Source: Bacteroidales bacterium (GTDB taxonomy: Bacteria; Bacteroidota; Bacteroidia; Bacteroidales; WCHB1-69). From it: DNA of 50,889 nt. The DNA is taken from NCBI GenBank assembly GCA_017527945.1, contig JAFXPL010000113.1, forward strand, positions 1 to 50,889, written 5' to 3'. Positions 10,801-18,117 of this stretch are shown in pieces. The translations under genes were made by a program, and so were the position numbers. Each line of letters starts with the position of its first letter. The stretch's first letter is position 1. Under the pieces are notes generated by a model. It was given only the letters and a program-made list of their open reading frames with translations. It had not been told where the DNA came from and did no database searches.

Positions 10801-11137
10801 ACAAGAAACATTCCTCTTCCGAGAAAGGGTGTGCCGCTCCGAAAACTTTCTTGCACAGATTGTTGAAGTCGTTTTGGTCAAGTTCCGTAATGTTTTGCGC
10901 GAAAGCAAATCTGTTGAGCTGCTTCACCACCCGTTCTTTCATCTCGGCGGCGGCGTTATTGGTGAATGTGATGGCCAGAATGCGTTGGAAATCAGTGCAC
11001 GAGGGACATTCAAAATGGCGATGGTCCAGTTGATTGGCAAAACGTCTCAGGTGAGGTTTGAGGCAGGTGGCGAGATAGTCGAGCACCAGATTGTAGGTTT
11101 TTCCGGAGCCTGCGGAGGCGGAATAGACAGTGAGCAT
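7838..11137 (-). CDS. AddA/RecB-like UvrD-family helicase-nuclease
   Basis: A 1099-residue superfamily 1 helicase. It opens with the Walker A motif [12 protein letters not shown] (about 7-18), has [18 protein letters not shown] (motif Ia), the Walker [29 protein letters not shown], and later [16 protein letters not shown] (motif V). The last 100 residues carry a RecB-type PD-(D/E)XK nuclease core ([21 protein letters not shown] and the QLEEYQ motif). This arrangement matches AddA of AddAB-type double-strand break repair complexes. No addB partner is in the window: purE lies 22 bases upstream, guaB downstream. The gene is visibly more AT-rich than its neighbours. Helicase-nuclease role is sure; assignment to AddA is by architecture. 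Confidence 0.9.
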   Translation of the reverse strand: MLTVYSASAGSGKTYNLVLDYLATCLKPHLRRFANQLDHRHFECPSCTDFQRILAITFTNNAAAEMKERVVKQLNRFAFAQNITELDQNDFNNLCKKVFGAAHPFSEEECFLFIRETSKSLLHSILYDYARFSITTIDSFIQRVIRSSALLFNLSMNYAVQIRLTDFFKMAIEQYVCELPNNQNQFNVVVKELLQQLEEKGGANIHRFLSKALAIIYYDAEKSHPHLKLFPELSDLSIITDFWKQEQHHILETCKKQVEPWAKKALQILQSAEQEGLKANQTYKWDQWFDHIADDPFQLEKGFENSKCHKPMNVEKALAYPKNWSTSMKERHKSQKEHYSNQLNDIFEQIRDIVLKNAKSFFSYRLLSQNANYLLVLNALRDHIENIKNQTNSFFLSESNPLLSDEIENGGGDSLFEKMDHYQNLFIDEFQDTSLMQWFDMKPLIFNVLGNNGNLTLFGDVKQSIYRFRNGEVELFYNLSDYNRLKQSADRDVASLLHDKTAFHYTPLTTNFRSQSAVIEFNNKFFKHYAEQEGWEEYYKEVEQKTRPGKEGGLVQLYGYNKQDYKDIRKIWPECENDFYDEIYLKLPPMAAETIYAVLDARKRGYAFRDITVLLSGRGKCNELARNLMLAGIPVVTSESLQLCDNPNINVIISTLRILTNPNDILSQATIIQYLAHKNHLDPNILWCDLQKSGFFKILEKHFDIQDFKSTLDSWDKSPFPIAVKEILQFYRFPVEADPFIADFLDRVHEYTQTQVAATANFLVWWNDMNRYRETIPRLSLAGSSDAVRLMTIHASKGLEFPVVITQCTTSNRNDTHYWVKDKTSGLSCYMRHAKDMKYSDFQDDYEKEQQKEELDALNLWYVDFTRARDMLYVIADFTEGAKSKQSEGSEEQNGKTNVKKILKEFSETLKKENDIPYFGDFNWKNQKQPDEPKKSAPPIQVTCSELYFEANEHIKVVPSESNTESQEKGTYIHSFLQKLTLFPDTKEKREKLVQGESAEIRARLLHLFEITWSDENLRPYFYPNDEDKVLNEASIITDSGEVRRPDRIILKPDHVMIIDYKTGSEHKTEYEAQLEEYQKCLEKMGFPDVRTKILYIDR

Positions 11138-11142
11138 TGGAA

Positions 11143-11162
11143 GGGTTAATGGGTTAGGGTTA
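11143..11162. repeat. GGGTTAAT/GGGTTA tandem repeat in the purE-helicase spacer
   Basis: GGGTTAAT, GGGTTA, GGGTTA follow each other between the purE stop and the helicase ATG. The unit resembles the array at 34938-34977, also in a spacer before an ATG. Confidence 0.6.
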
Positions 11163-11666
11163 GTTGGTTTTGAAGGTATAGGAGATTTGGGCGAGATCGG
11201 CGTTTGCCTTGACGATTTTCTGCTTGAGGTTTTGTTTGAAGTTCACCACTTTGTCCATCATTTCGGGATTGTTGACGCTGAGCATTTGCAGGGCGAGGAT
11301 GGCAGCGTTCTGTGCCCCATTGATGGCGACGGTGGCCACAGGGATTCCCGGAGGCATCTGCAGCATGGCGAGGGCGGCGTCCATGCCTTCGAGCGACGAC
11401 TTGATGGGCACGCCGATGACGGGCAGGGGGGTCATTGCGGCGATGACACCGGGCAGATGGGCGGCCATGCCCGCACCGGCGATGATTATCTTGATGCCGC
11501 GCTCGTGGGCATGTTTGGCGTATTGTGCCACCTCATCCGGTGTGCGGTGCGCCGAAAGGGCCAACATCTCAAACGGGATTTCCTGATTGTCAAAAAATTT
11601 GCAGGCCGCCTCCATCACCGGAAGGTCGGAGGTGCTGCCCATGATAATACTGACTAAAGCTTGCAT
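11160..11666 (-). CDS. purE: N5-carboxyaminoimidazole ribonucleotide mutase
   Basis: PurE (class I) converts N5-CAIR to CAIR in de novo purine synthesis. The 168-residue protein has the usual length; SIIMGSTSDLPVMEAACKFF forms the nucleotide site, LSAHRTPDEVAQYA carries the catalytic-loop histidine, and GAGMAAHLPGVIAAMTPLPVIGVP is diagnostic. The gene is divergent from the TonB-dependent receptor and precedes the AddA-like helicase with a 22-base spacer. No other pur genes except guaA/guaB are in the window. Confidence 0.96.
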   Translation of the reverse strand: MQALVSIIMGSTSDLPVMEAACKFFDNQEIPFEMLALSAHRTPDEVAQYAKHAHERGIKIIIAGAGMAAHLPGVIAAMTPLPVIGVPIKSSLEGMDAALAMLQMPPGIPVATVAINGAQNAAILALQMLSVNNPEMMDKVVNFKQNLKQKIVKANADLAQISYTFKTN

Positions 11667-11699
11667 GTCTTTTCTTTTTTAAGGTTAATTTCAGAAGCG

Positions 11700-11707
11700 C
11701 AAAAATA
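11700..11707 (-). promoter_or_regulatory. -7 element of purE
   Basis: Minus strand TATTTTTG, 34 bases before the purE ATG and 25 bases from the divergent plus-strand element at 11733-11740. Confidence 0.65.
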
Positions 11708-11732
11708 CACATTTTCCTTAACCTTTTTTTTG

Positions 11733-11740
11733 TACCTTTG
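11733..11740 (+). promoter_or_regulatory. -7 element of the TonB-dependent receptor
   Basis: TACCTTTG matches TAnnTTTG, 26 bases before the likely ATG at 11767. Confidence 0.65.
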
Positions 11741-11766
11741 CGCCCTCAAATTTTAAAGTGAAAAGA

Positions 11767-14052
11767 ATGATAAAAAAATACGCTCTCTCTTTGCTGATGC
11801 TGGCATGCAGTGTTGTCGCATTTTCTCAAAACGCTGTGTTAAAAGGATTTACCTACGATGAGTCTTCGGGCGAAATCTTGCCTTATAGTACTATCCAGCT
11901 GATGGGCACCGGATACGGCACTCTTTCCGATGCTTCGGGAGCTTTCCTCATCAATAAAATTCCGGCCGGTACCTATACGGTCAAAGTGTCCCATTTGGGA
12001 TATAACGATTTCATTGACACCGTCACTTTTGCAAGCAGCGGATCCGTAACCAAACGCTACAACATATCTCCAAACACACAAACACTTGATGCTGTGCAGA
12101 TTATGGGCGAAAACACGCAGAAGGTGCAGGAGACGCGCACCGCTGTCATCAGTGTGACTCCCAAGGACATGAGCAAGATGCCGGCTATTGGTGGACAGCC
12201 TGACTTCGCACAATATCTGCAGGTGCTGCCCGGCATCATCTCCACTGGCGACCAAGGCGGACAGCTCTATGTGCGTGGCGGCACCCCCGTGCAAAACATG
12301 CTCCTCCTCGACGGCATGATCCTGTACAACCCTTTCCACTCCATCGGCATCTTTTCCGTTTTCGACATGGACATCATGAGCAGTGCGGATGTCTATACTG
12401 GCGGATTCGGTGCGGAGTTCGGCGGCCGTATCTCTTCCGTGATGGACATCAAAACCCGCGACGGCAACAAGAAGCGACTGGCCGGCAAGGTCGATTTGAG
12501 CAACATCGGGGCGCAGCTGCTCCTCGAAGGCCCGCTGCTGAAGCTCAAGGATGACCGGAAGACCGCCATCAGTTTCATCCTCTCTGGCAAGGGCTCCTTC
12601 CTTGAACAATCTTCCAAAGTCTTCTATCCTTACGTGAAAAATGCCGAAGGATTGCCTTACACTTTCCTCGACCTCTACGGTAAAGTTACGCTCTCCACCC
12701 GGAACGGCTCTCGCTGGAACATCTTCGGATTCAATTATGATGACCGTGTAAAATACAATTCCATAGCGAACTACGGTTGGGATAACTGGGGTATCGGAAC
12801 CAACTTCCTCATTGTGCCCGGCGATGCACCCACTACCCTTGAAGGCTCGCTCTCCTACTCCAAATACGAGTCCGAACTTCAAGACGCCAATTTCGACCCG
12901 CGCAGGAGCTCCATGGACGGATTCACCTTCAATTTCGGCTTCAACTACTACCTCGGTAAAAGCCTCCTGAAGGTTGGTATCGATGTGGTCGGGTACAACA
13001 CCAACTACGAATATTATACCATTTATCATTCCCAGCATAAAATCGAAGACCACACCACCGACATGTCGCTCTTTGTTAAATATAAGTACAATTTCCGCAA
13101 TAAACTGTTGATTGAACCGGGCTTCCGGTTGCAGTATTATTACTCCCTCGGCGAAGTCTCGCCTGAGCCTCGATTGGCTATTAAGTACAATATATTGAAT
13201 AACTTGCGTTTAAAACTGGCGGCGGGCATGTATTCACAGAACTTGGTGGCTGTTACGTCTGACCAAGATGTGGTGAGCCTGTTCAATGGTTTCGTCTCTT
13301 CGCCGTTGGAGAGTGCGTTGCTACCCGAGACCTTGATTGGCGACGACAAGGAAATCAAGGGCCGTCTGCAGAAATCGCAGCACGTCATTCTCGGACTGGA
13401 ATACGACCCCATCAGCCCGCTGAGCATCAACATTGAAGGCTATTACAAACATTTCTCGCAGCTGATTTCCGCCAACCGTTACAAGATGGTGGACACGGAT
13501 AGTGAATTCATTTGGGAGAAAGGAGATGCCTATGGTGGCGACATTTCCGTGAAATATGAGCAGAAAGGCGTTTACCTTTGGTTTGTCTATTCGTTGGGTT
13601 GGGTGAAGCGCAACGACGGTGTCGTCACCTACTATCCACATTTCGACCGCCGCCACAACATCAACCTTGTGGCTTCCTATTCGTTCGGCAAACGTCGTTC
13701 TTGGGAAATCAACGCACGTTGGAATTTCGGTACTGGTTTCCCGTTCACGCAGACGCAGGCTTACTATCCGCACTACGACCCGAGCCAAATCAACGACAAC
13801 TATGTGACCAACAACGAGGATGTCTATTTCCTCCTTGCCGGTTTCAACCAGTCGCGCCTGCCCAGCTACCATCGTCTCGATATCGGCGCGAAGAAGAAAT
13901 TCTACCTCGGTCAGCGGCACACGCTCGAAGCCAGTGTCTCCATGACCAATGTCTATAATTATCGCAATATCTTCTACGTCAACCGAAACACGAACGACAT
14001 CGTCTATCAGTTGCCGTTCCTTTACTACTTTGGCTTGACGTGGAGGTTCTGA
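11767..14052 (+). CDS. TonB-dependent receptor with carboxypeptidase-like N-terminal domain
   Basis: A 761-residue outer-membrane receptor. After a signal peptide (MIKKYALSLLMLACSVVAFSQ) comes a CarboxypepD_reg-like domain (about 22-105; AVLKGFTYDESSGEILPYST, AGTYTVKVSHLGY), then the plug (about 115-225; PDFAQYLQVLPGIISTGDQGG, LYVRGGTPVQNMLLLDGM), then a beta-barrel ending in YFGLTWRF with a terminal Phe. Such receptors import substrates with TonB energy. No SusD partner or substrate gene is adjacent, so the ligand is unknown. A GTG at 11758 three codons upstream is an alternative start; the ATG fits the signal peptide better. Confidence 0.93.
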   Translation: MIKKYALSLLMLACSVVAFSQNAVLKGFTYDESSGEILPYSTIQLMGTGYGTLSDASGAFLINKIPAGTYTVKVSHLGYNDFIDTVTFASSGSVTKRYNISPNTQTLDAVQIMGENTQKVQETRTAVISVTPKDMSKMPAIGGQPDFAQYLQVLPGIISTGDQGGQLYVRGGTPVQNMLLLDGMILYNPFHSIGIFSVFDMDIMSSADVYTGGFGAEFGGRISSVMDIKTRDGNKKRLAGKVDLSNIGAQLLLEGPLLKLKDDRKTAISFILSGKGSFLEQSSKVFYPYVKNAEGLPYTFLDLYGKVTLSTRNGSRWNIFGFNYDDRVKYNSIANYGWDNWGIGTNFLIVPGDAPTTLEGSLSYSKYESELQDANFDPRRSSMDGFTFNFGFNYYLGKSLLKVGIDVVGYNTNYEYYTIYHSQHKIEDHTTDMSLFVKYKYNFRNKLLIEPGFRLQYYYSLGEVSPEPRLAIKYNILNNLRLKLAAGMYSQNLVAVTSDQDVVSLFNGFVSSPLESALLPETLIGDDKEIKGRLQKSQHVILGLEYDPISPLSINIEGYYKHFSQLISANRYKMVDTDSEFIWEKGDAYGGDISVKYEQKGVYLWFVYSLGWVKRNDGVVTYYPHFDRRHNINLVASYSFGKRRSWEINARWNFGTGFPFTQTQAYYPHYDPSQINDNYVTNNEDVYFLLAGFNQSRLPSYHRLDIGAKKKFYLGQRHTLEASVSMTNVYNYRNIFYVNRNTNDIVYQLPFLYYFGLTWRF

Positions 14053-14256
14053 CAAAAGGGAACAGTGGCTTTTGTGATTCCAGAAATTGCAGACTTTGAG
14101 ATGGAGTTTTTCCATTTTGTGTAATAAAATATCTCAGTGAGATTTCCATGGAGATTCAAATGCTAAAAAAAAGAATATGTAAACTATTGTTAGTAAGGTA
14201 ATTATAACAAAAAGAAAAAAATATTCAGTTTGGTGACGAGCAATTGAAAAAAAGTG
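14053..14256. other. Intergenic region between the receptor and tRNA-Asp
   Basis: No gene is supported. A 7-bp stem (ACAAAAG at 14052-14058 with CTTTTGT at 14069-14075) directly follows the receptor stop and may act as an mRNA 3' end, but it lacks a strong T-run. Confidence 0.4.
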
Positions 14257-14264
14257 TATTTTTG
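14257..14264 (+). promoter_or_regulatory. -7 element of tRNA-Asp
   Basis: TATTTTTG, 19 bases before the mature tRNA 5' end. Confidence 0.6.
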
Positions 14265-14282
14265 CGCCATCAAACAACGAAC

Positions 14283-14357
14283 GGATCGGTAGTTCAGTTT
14301 GGTTAGAATACATGCCTGTCACGCATGGGGTCGCGAGTTCGAGTCTCGTCCGGTCCG
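14283..14357 (+). tRNA. tRNA-Asp (GTC)
   Basis: A full cloverleaf folds by eye: acceptor stem 14283-14289 pairs with 14350-14356 with one G-T pair, discriminator G at 14357; anticodon stem CATGC/GCATG encloses loop CTGTCAC with anticodon GTC at 14318-14320; the T-arm contains GTTCGAG. CCA is not encoded. It stands alone with its own promoter and terminator. Confidence 0.95.
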
Positions 14358-14363
14358 CAAAAG

Positions 14364-14395
14364 AAAAGGAGAAATTTATGTTTCTCCTTTTTTTG
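14364..14395 (+). terminator. Rho-independent terminator after tRNA-Asp
   Basis: AAAAGGAGAAA (14364-14374) pairs with TTTCTCCTTTT (14381-14391), followed by a T-run, starting six bases after the tRNA. Confidence 0.8.
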
Positions 14396-14464
14396 TTGTA
14401 TCCCCTGTAGAGTTGCCACAATGCGACAGCCCTACAGACAGCAACACTAAGTGCCAATGACTAA

Positions 14465-15256
14465 CTACTCACTATCCTTCACACACCTTACCGAATGTCC
14501 ATAGCACTTGTATTCCAGGTAATTGTAGCTTTCGTTCTTGAAGTCGTAGATGATGCAGCACCAGGCTTCATTGCGGCTGAAGTTGTCAGCACTCCAGAAG
14601 TAGGTCTGGTAGCCGGCATATTGGTAGCCGTTTTCGGTGAAGGCGCCGGCGGGCGTGGCATCGAAGCCGGACTTGGCACAGTCGATGGAATAGTAGGGTT
14701 CCCACATCTGGGTGGAAGCTCTCATAGCCTCGCCGGCCACGTGGTGACCGCCCAATGTTGTGAACAGCAGGTCCCAGTCCCCGTTGTTCGGCAGATGCCA
14801 TCCTTCGGGGCAAATGCCGCGAACGATACGGGTCATCGATTTTCCGCTGTTTTGGTGTGCGGGCAGATCCATGGCTGCCGTCCAGTTGTAGAGTATGCCG
14901 TGCCGAAGGTCTGTCGGGGTGGCGTAATAGGCCGCATATTCAGGCTGTGATGCAGTAAAATAGGGGTTGAAATACCATCTTACTCCAGTCGGGGAGGATT
15001 TGCAGCGCATATTCTCCGCCATCCAGCATTGCGTGCCGATTTGCACAGTGCGGTAAACATTTCCCTCATGGTCTTTCACAATCGGTGCCGACGGGCAGAA
15101 CGAATAGCGCCCTTCCTTTTGCTGCGCCGATAGGGTAAGGGAGACACACGTGAAAAAGAAAAACAATAGCACGTGAGGGGTGAAGATCACTTTATGTAAA
15201 AACGTAGAGACGCAAAATTTTGCGTCTCTACAATATGAGTGGGAAGATAATATCAT
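14465..15256 (-). CDS. FISUMP-domain secreted protein
   Basis: A protein of up to 263 residues with a FISUMP (Fibrobacter succinogenes major paralogous) domain over about 65-260: VYRTVQIGTQCWMAENMRC, GILYNWTAAMDL, GICPEGWHLPNNGDWDLL, GFDATPAGAFTENGYQYAG, FWSADNF and HSVRCVKD. FISUMP proteins are secreted or surface proteins of unknown function, common in Bacteroidota and Fibrobacter. The start is uncertain: the first ATG (15256, 8 bases after the mreB stop) gives an N-terminus partly encoded by the 28-bp palindrome at 15204-15231, while the hydrophobic signal (HVLLFFFFTCVSLTLSAQ) begins only at about residue 30; a GTG within HKVIFTPHV is an alternative. Confidence 0.82.
   Translation of the reverse strand: MILSSHSYCRDAKFCVSTFLHKVIFTPHVLLFFFFTCVSLTLSAQQKEGRYSFCPSAPIVKDHEGNVYRTVQIGTQCWMAENMRCKSSPTGVRWYFNPYFTASQPEYAAYYATPTDLRHGILYNWTAAMDLPAHQNSGKSMTRIVRGICPEGWHLPNNGDWDLLFTTLGGHHVAGEAMRASTQMWEPYYSIDCAKSGFDATPAGAFTENGYQYAGYQTYFWSADNFSRNEAWCCIIYDFKNESYNYLEYKCYGHSVRCVKDSE
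15204..15231. repeat. 28-bp perfect palindrome, GTAGAGACG family
   Basis: Two 14-base arms without a loop, beginning GTAGAGACGCAAAA and ending TTTTGCGTCTCTAC. A related 28-bp copy is at 40075-40102. It falls in the 5' codons of the FISUMP frame. Confidence 0.85.
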
Positions 15257-15264
15257 AAAAATGT

Positions 15265-16290
15265 TTAATACTTCGTCAGTGACTCGAACTTTTCGAGGTT
15301 CTTAAGGGCGATGGCAGTGCCGCGTGCCACGGCGCGGAGCGGGTCTTCCACCACATGCACGGGAAGTTGTGTGATTTTGTTGATACGTTTGTCGAGGCCG
15401 CGAAGCAGCGAGCCGCCGCCGGCAAGGTAGATGCCTGTCTTGAAGATATCGGCCGACAGCTCGGGCGGGGTGACGTTCAGCGCCTGCATCACCGCATCCT
15501 CGATGGAATTGATGGAATTGTTGAGGGCGGTGGCGATTTCCTGGTAGTTGATCATGATGCTGCGCGGAATCCCGTGCACCAGGTCGCGGCCATAGACCTC
15601 ATAGTCGGCGGGCGGGTTGTCCAAATGCGTGATGGCAGCGCCCACGTTGATTTTGATCTGTTCGGCCGTCGGGATGCCGATGTCGAGGTTATGCTCACGG
15701 CGCATGAACTCCTTGATGTCCGTGTTGAGACGGTCGCCAGCCACCTGCACCGATTTTTTGGAGGCGATGGAACCGAGGGCGATGACGGCCACCTCGCTGG
15801 TGCCGCCGCCGATGTCGATAATCATGTTGCCGTTGGCGTCCAGCACGTCAATGCCGCTGCCGATAGCGGCAGCCATCGGCTCGTAGATCAGTCGGACTTC
15901 CTTGGCGCCGGCCTGTTCCGCCGACTCGCGCACAGCACGCTCCTCCACCTCCGTGATGCCGGAAGGGATGCAGATGATCATCTTCATGGCCGGGGTGATC
16001 AGCGAATGTTTGGTATTGGTCATCTTAATGAATTCGCGCAACATCAGCTCCGTGGGCTGGAAGTCAGCGATGACCCCGTTGCGCAGGGGACGGACCGTAT
16101 ATATCTCGCCAGAGGTCTTGCCCTCCATCATCAGCGCTTTCTTGCCGACCGCCACAACGGATTTCGTGCGGGAGTCGATAGCAATGATGGACGGTTCATC
16201 CACCACTACCTTGTTGTCGTGCAAAATGACCGTGTTGGCAGTGCCCAAATCTATGGCTATCTCTCTGGTAAACAATGAAAACAAACCCAT
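15265..16290 (-). CDS. mreB: Rod shape-determining actin-like protein MreB
   Basis: A 341-residue bacterial actin that polymerises under the inner membrane and directs lateral wall synthesis. ATPase motifs are visible: AIDLGTANTVILHDNKVVVDEPS (phosphate 1), MIIDIGGGTSEVAVIALG (phosphate 2) and GIYLAGGGSLLRGLDKRI (adenosine). The N-terminus MGLFSLFTREIAIDLGT gives a membrane-binding helix. In Bacteroidales mreB is usually followed by mreC, mreD, mrdA and rodA; here the next gene is the FISUMP protein, so the cluster is broken up in this genome or mreB has moved. Confidence 0.96.
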   Translation of the reverse strand: MGLFSLFTREIAIDLGTANTVILHDNKVVVDEPSIIAIDSRTKSVVAVGKKALMMEGKTSGEIYTVRPLRNGVIADFQPTELMLREFIKMTNTKHSLITPAMKMIICIPSGITEVEERAVRESAEQAGAKEVRLIYEPMAAAIGSGIDVLDANGNMIIDIGGGTSEVAVIALGSIASKKSVQVAGDRLNTDIKEFMRREHNLDIGIPTAEQIKINVGAAITHLDNPPADYEVYGRDLVHGIPRSIMINYQEIATALNNSINSIEDAVMQALNVTPPELSADIFKTGIYLAGGGSLLRGLDKRINKITQLPVHVVEDPLRAVARGTAIALKNLEKFESLTKY

Positions 16291-16315
16291 TTTATGTATT
16301 CTTTTTATAAACTTG

Positions 16316-16323
16316 CAAAAATA
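16316..16323 (-). promoter_or_regulatory. -7 element of mreB
   Basis: Minus strand TATTTTTG, 26 bases before the mreB ATG. Confidence 0.65.
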
Positions 16324-16427
16324 TAAAATTTATTTGGATTTTACGTGTTGTGGGATAAAAAGTTACACGAAAGGTTAGGGGTAAAGATTAAAGGTTGACG
16401 AGTAAACGAGTGGAAAGTAAAAATTGG

Positions 16428-16435
16428 TACTTTTG
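16428..16435 (+). promoter_or_regulatory. -7 element of the CapA-like gene
   Basis: TACTTTTG matches TAnnTTTG. The element lies 43 bases before ATG 16478, which argues against the longer in-frame TTG start at 16424. Confidence 0.65.
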
Positions 16436-16477
16436 CCATCTGGTTTATTGTTTTATAACGTGTTAATTATTAGAGTT

Positions 16478-17641
16478 ATGAGAATATTTTTTGCGTTGCT
16501 GCTTCCAATAGTCTTTTTGTCGGGCGGCGGCATTTGGCCATGGGGTGCATTTTCCGCGCATCAGCAAGAAGCGATTCAGACCGAGCCAAGTGCTGACACC
16601 CTCACGCTGATGTTCATCGGCGATGTGATGTCGCACAGTCCGCAGGTGACTGCGGCGAAATTGGCGGATGGTACATACGACTACGCGCCGTGCTACCGTT
16701 TTCTCGCACCCTACATCGCCTCGGCGGATCTCTGCATTGCCAACATGGAGGTGCCGCTTGCGGGCGAACCCTATACTGGCTACCCGCAGTTCTCCTGTCC
16801 CGACCAGATGATGTCGCAGCTCTTTGATGCAGGTGTGGATGTCTTCCTGACCTCTAACAACCACACGTGCGACAAAGGGGCGAAGGGACTGCGCCGCACC
16901 ATCCACGTCATGGACAGCCTCGGCATCCCGCATGTGGGCACTTACCTCGACAGCGCGGACTTCAACCGACGCAATCCGTTGATTATCGATAAAAACGGCT
17001 TTCGCATAGCCGTACTGAACTATACGTATGGCACAAACGGGATTCCCGCACCCAAACCGTTTATTGTCAATTTGTTGGATTCTGCCTCTATCGCCCGTGA
17101 CGTGGCTCGCGCCAAGGAGCTGGAAGCCGATTTCATCGTGGTGATGCCGCATTGGGGCATCGAATATGAACGGCACCAAAACAAGGCGCAGGAGCGTTTC
17201 GCGCGATATATGTATGAATGTGGTGCGGACATGGTGGTGGGCGGGCATCCGCATGTGGTGCAGCCCATCACGTTGGAAAACAGAAACGAACAGGGTGTGG
17301 CACAGCGTGTTACAGCATATTCGTTAGGTAATTTCGTTTCGAACCAACGAAAACGCTACACCGATGGCGGCATCATCGTGAAATGCGAGATTGTCAAGCA
17401 GTCTTCCGGAGAACAGCAGATTACAAGTTACGAATATCTCCCTTATTGGGTCTATAAAGGTATATGCCAAGGGATGTACCAATACCATATCCTCCCCGCA
17501 AAACATGCGGTGGAAAATTGCGCATGGTATAACATCCACGGTGTGGACTCCGTAGCGTTAAACCAATTTTACGAAGATACGAAAGCGCTGATTGACAGCG
17601 TTCCCGAATCGATGTTTAGTTTTTCTTCAGCGACTCGATAA
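16478..17641 (+). CDS. CapA-family metallophosphoesterase-like protein
   Basis: A 387-residue protein of the CapA/PgsA family (calcineurin-like phosphoesterase fold). Motifs: FIGDVMSHSPQ (metal-binding Asp), IANMEVPLAG, FLTSNNHTCDKG, VVMPHWGIEYE and MVVGGHPHVVQPI, which hold the metal ligands. CapA was named from poly-gamma-glutamate capsule synthesis, but most homologues are of unknown role. A hydrophobic N-terminus (MRIFFALLLPIVFLSGGGIW) suggests export or membrane anchoring. No capB/capC is near. Its last 26 bases overlap the convergent gene at 17616. Confidence 0.88.
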   Translation: MRIFFALLLPIVFLSGGGIWPWGAFSAHQQEAIQTEPSADTLTLMFIGDVMSHSPQVTAAKLADGTYDYAPCYRFLAPYIASADLCIANMEVPLAGEPYTGYPQFSCPDQMMSQLFDAGVDVFLTSNNHTCDKGAKGLRRTIHVMDSLGIPHVGTYLDSADFNRRNPLIIDKNGFRIAVLNYTYGTNGIPAPKPFIVNLLDSASIARDVARAKELEADFIVVMPHWGIEYERHQNKAQERFARYMYECGADMVVGGHPHVVQPITLENRNEQGVAQRVTAYSLGNFVSNQRKRYTDGGIIVKCEIVKQSSGEQQITSYEYLPYWVYKGICQGMYQYHILPAKHAVENCAWYNIHGVDSVALNQFYEDTKALIDSVPESMFSFSSATR

Positions 17642-17999
17642 CGCCTTTCACCTCATCGCCGGCCTCGTCAACAGCATTGTTGAAATCTTGGAGAATCAGG
17701 TGGGCTTTGGCTTGGGCGAAATAGCCCTTGCACTCGCCTTTCAGCTCGTTCACGTGCGTGGTCTCCTCGCCGGAGAGCTCTTTTTTTTCCACCTTGGCGA
17801 CATATTTTTCGAATTTGGCCTGTGCCTTCTCCAAGTCGGAGGCGGAATAGTTTTGGTATTCCTGCTCCACCAGGGCGGTAAACTTCTCCAATTTCTTGAT
17901 TTTCGCAGATTTGCTATTGCAAACTAACAGGACAATGGCCAGAACTACGACTGCGCATACTGCCGCGATAATCAGATTTCGTGTTTTTTTCTCTTCCAT
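17616..17999 (-). CDS. Small membrane-anchored coiled-coil protein
   Basis: A 127-residue protein not assigned to a family. It starts MEEKKTRN, followed by one membrane helix (LIIAAVCAVVVLAIVLLVC, about 9-27) and a charged helical region with likely coiled coil (KIKKLEKFTALVEQEYQNYS, DLEKAQAKFEKYVAKVEKKE) and a C-terminus GDEVKGVIESLKKN. The topology suggests an inner-membrane protein with a periplasmic helical domain. I chose ATG 17999; the longer start at 18011 would be TTG. The gene converges on and overlaps the CapA gene end by 26 bases. Confidence 0.7.
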   Translation of the reverse strand: MEEKKTRNLIIAAVCAVVVLAIVLLVCNSKSAKIKKLEKFTALVEQEYQNYSASDLEKAQAKFEKYVAKVEKKELSGEETTHVNELKGECKGYFAQAKAHLILQDFNNAVDEAGDEVKGVIESLKKN

Positions 18000-18046
18000 T
18001 TTGGTATTCAATTTAATTATAGTTTCGATTATTTCAAAAAAACTTG

Positions 18047-18054
18047 CAAAAGTA
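18047..18054 (-). promoter_or_regulatory. -7 element of the small coiled-coil gene
   Basis: Minus strand TACTTTTG, 47 bases before ATG 17999. Confidence 0.6.
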
Positions 18055-18117
18055 ATATTTTAATCGGTTGTGATACATCGTCTGAACGGAAATTCTTTTC
18101 AGAAAATTCCTAATTGT

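Noticed and set aside
11839..13053. Long minus-strand frame across the TonB receptor
   Set aside because: No promoter or protein similarity; the receptor on plus is well supported.
14134..14457. Minus-strand open frame with RTRLELATPCVTGMYSNQTELP
   Set aside because: It is the well-known spurious translation of the reverse strand of tRNA-Asp; the tRNA folds perfectly on the plus strand.
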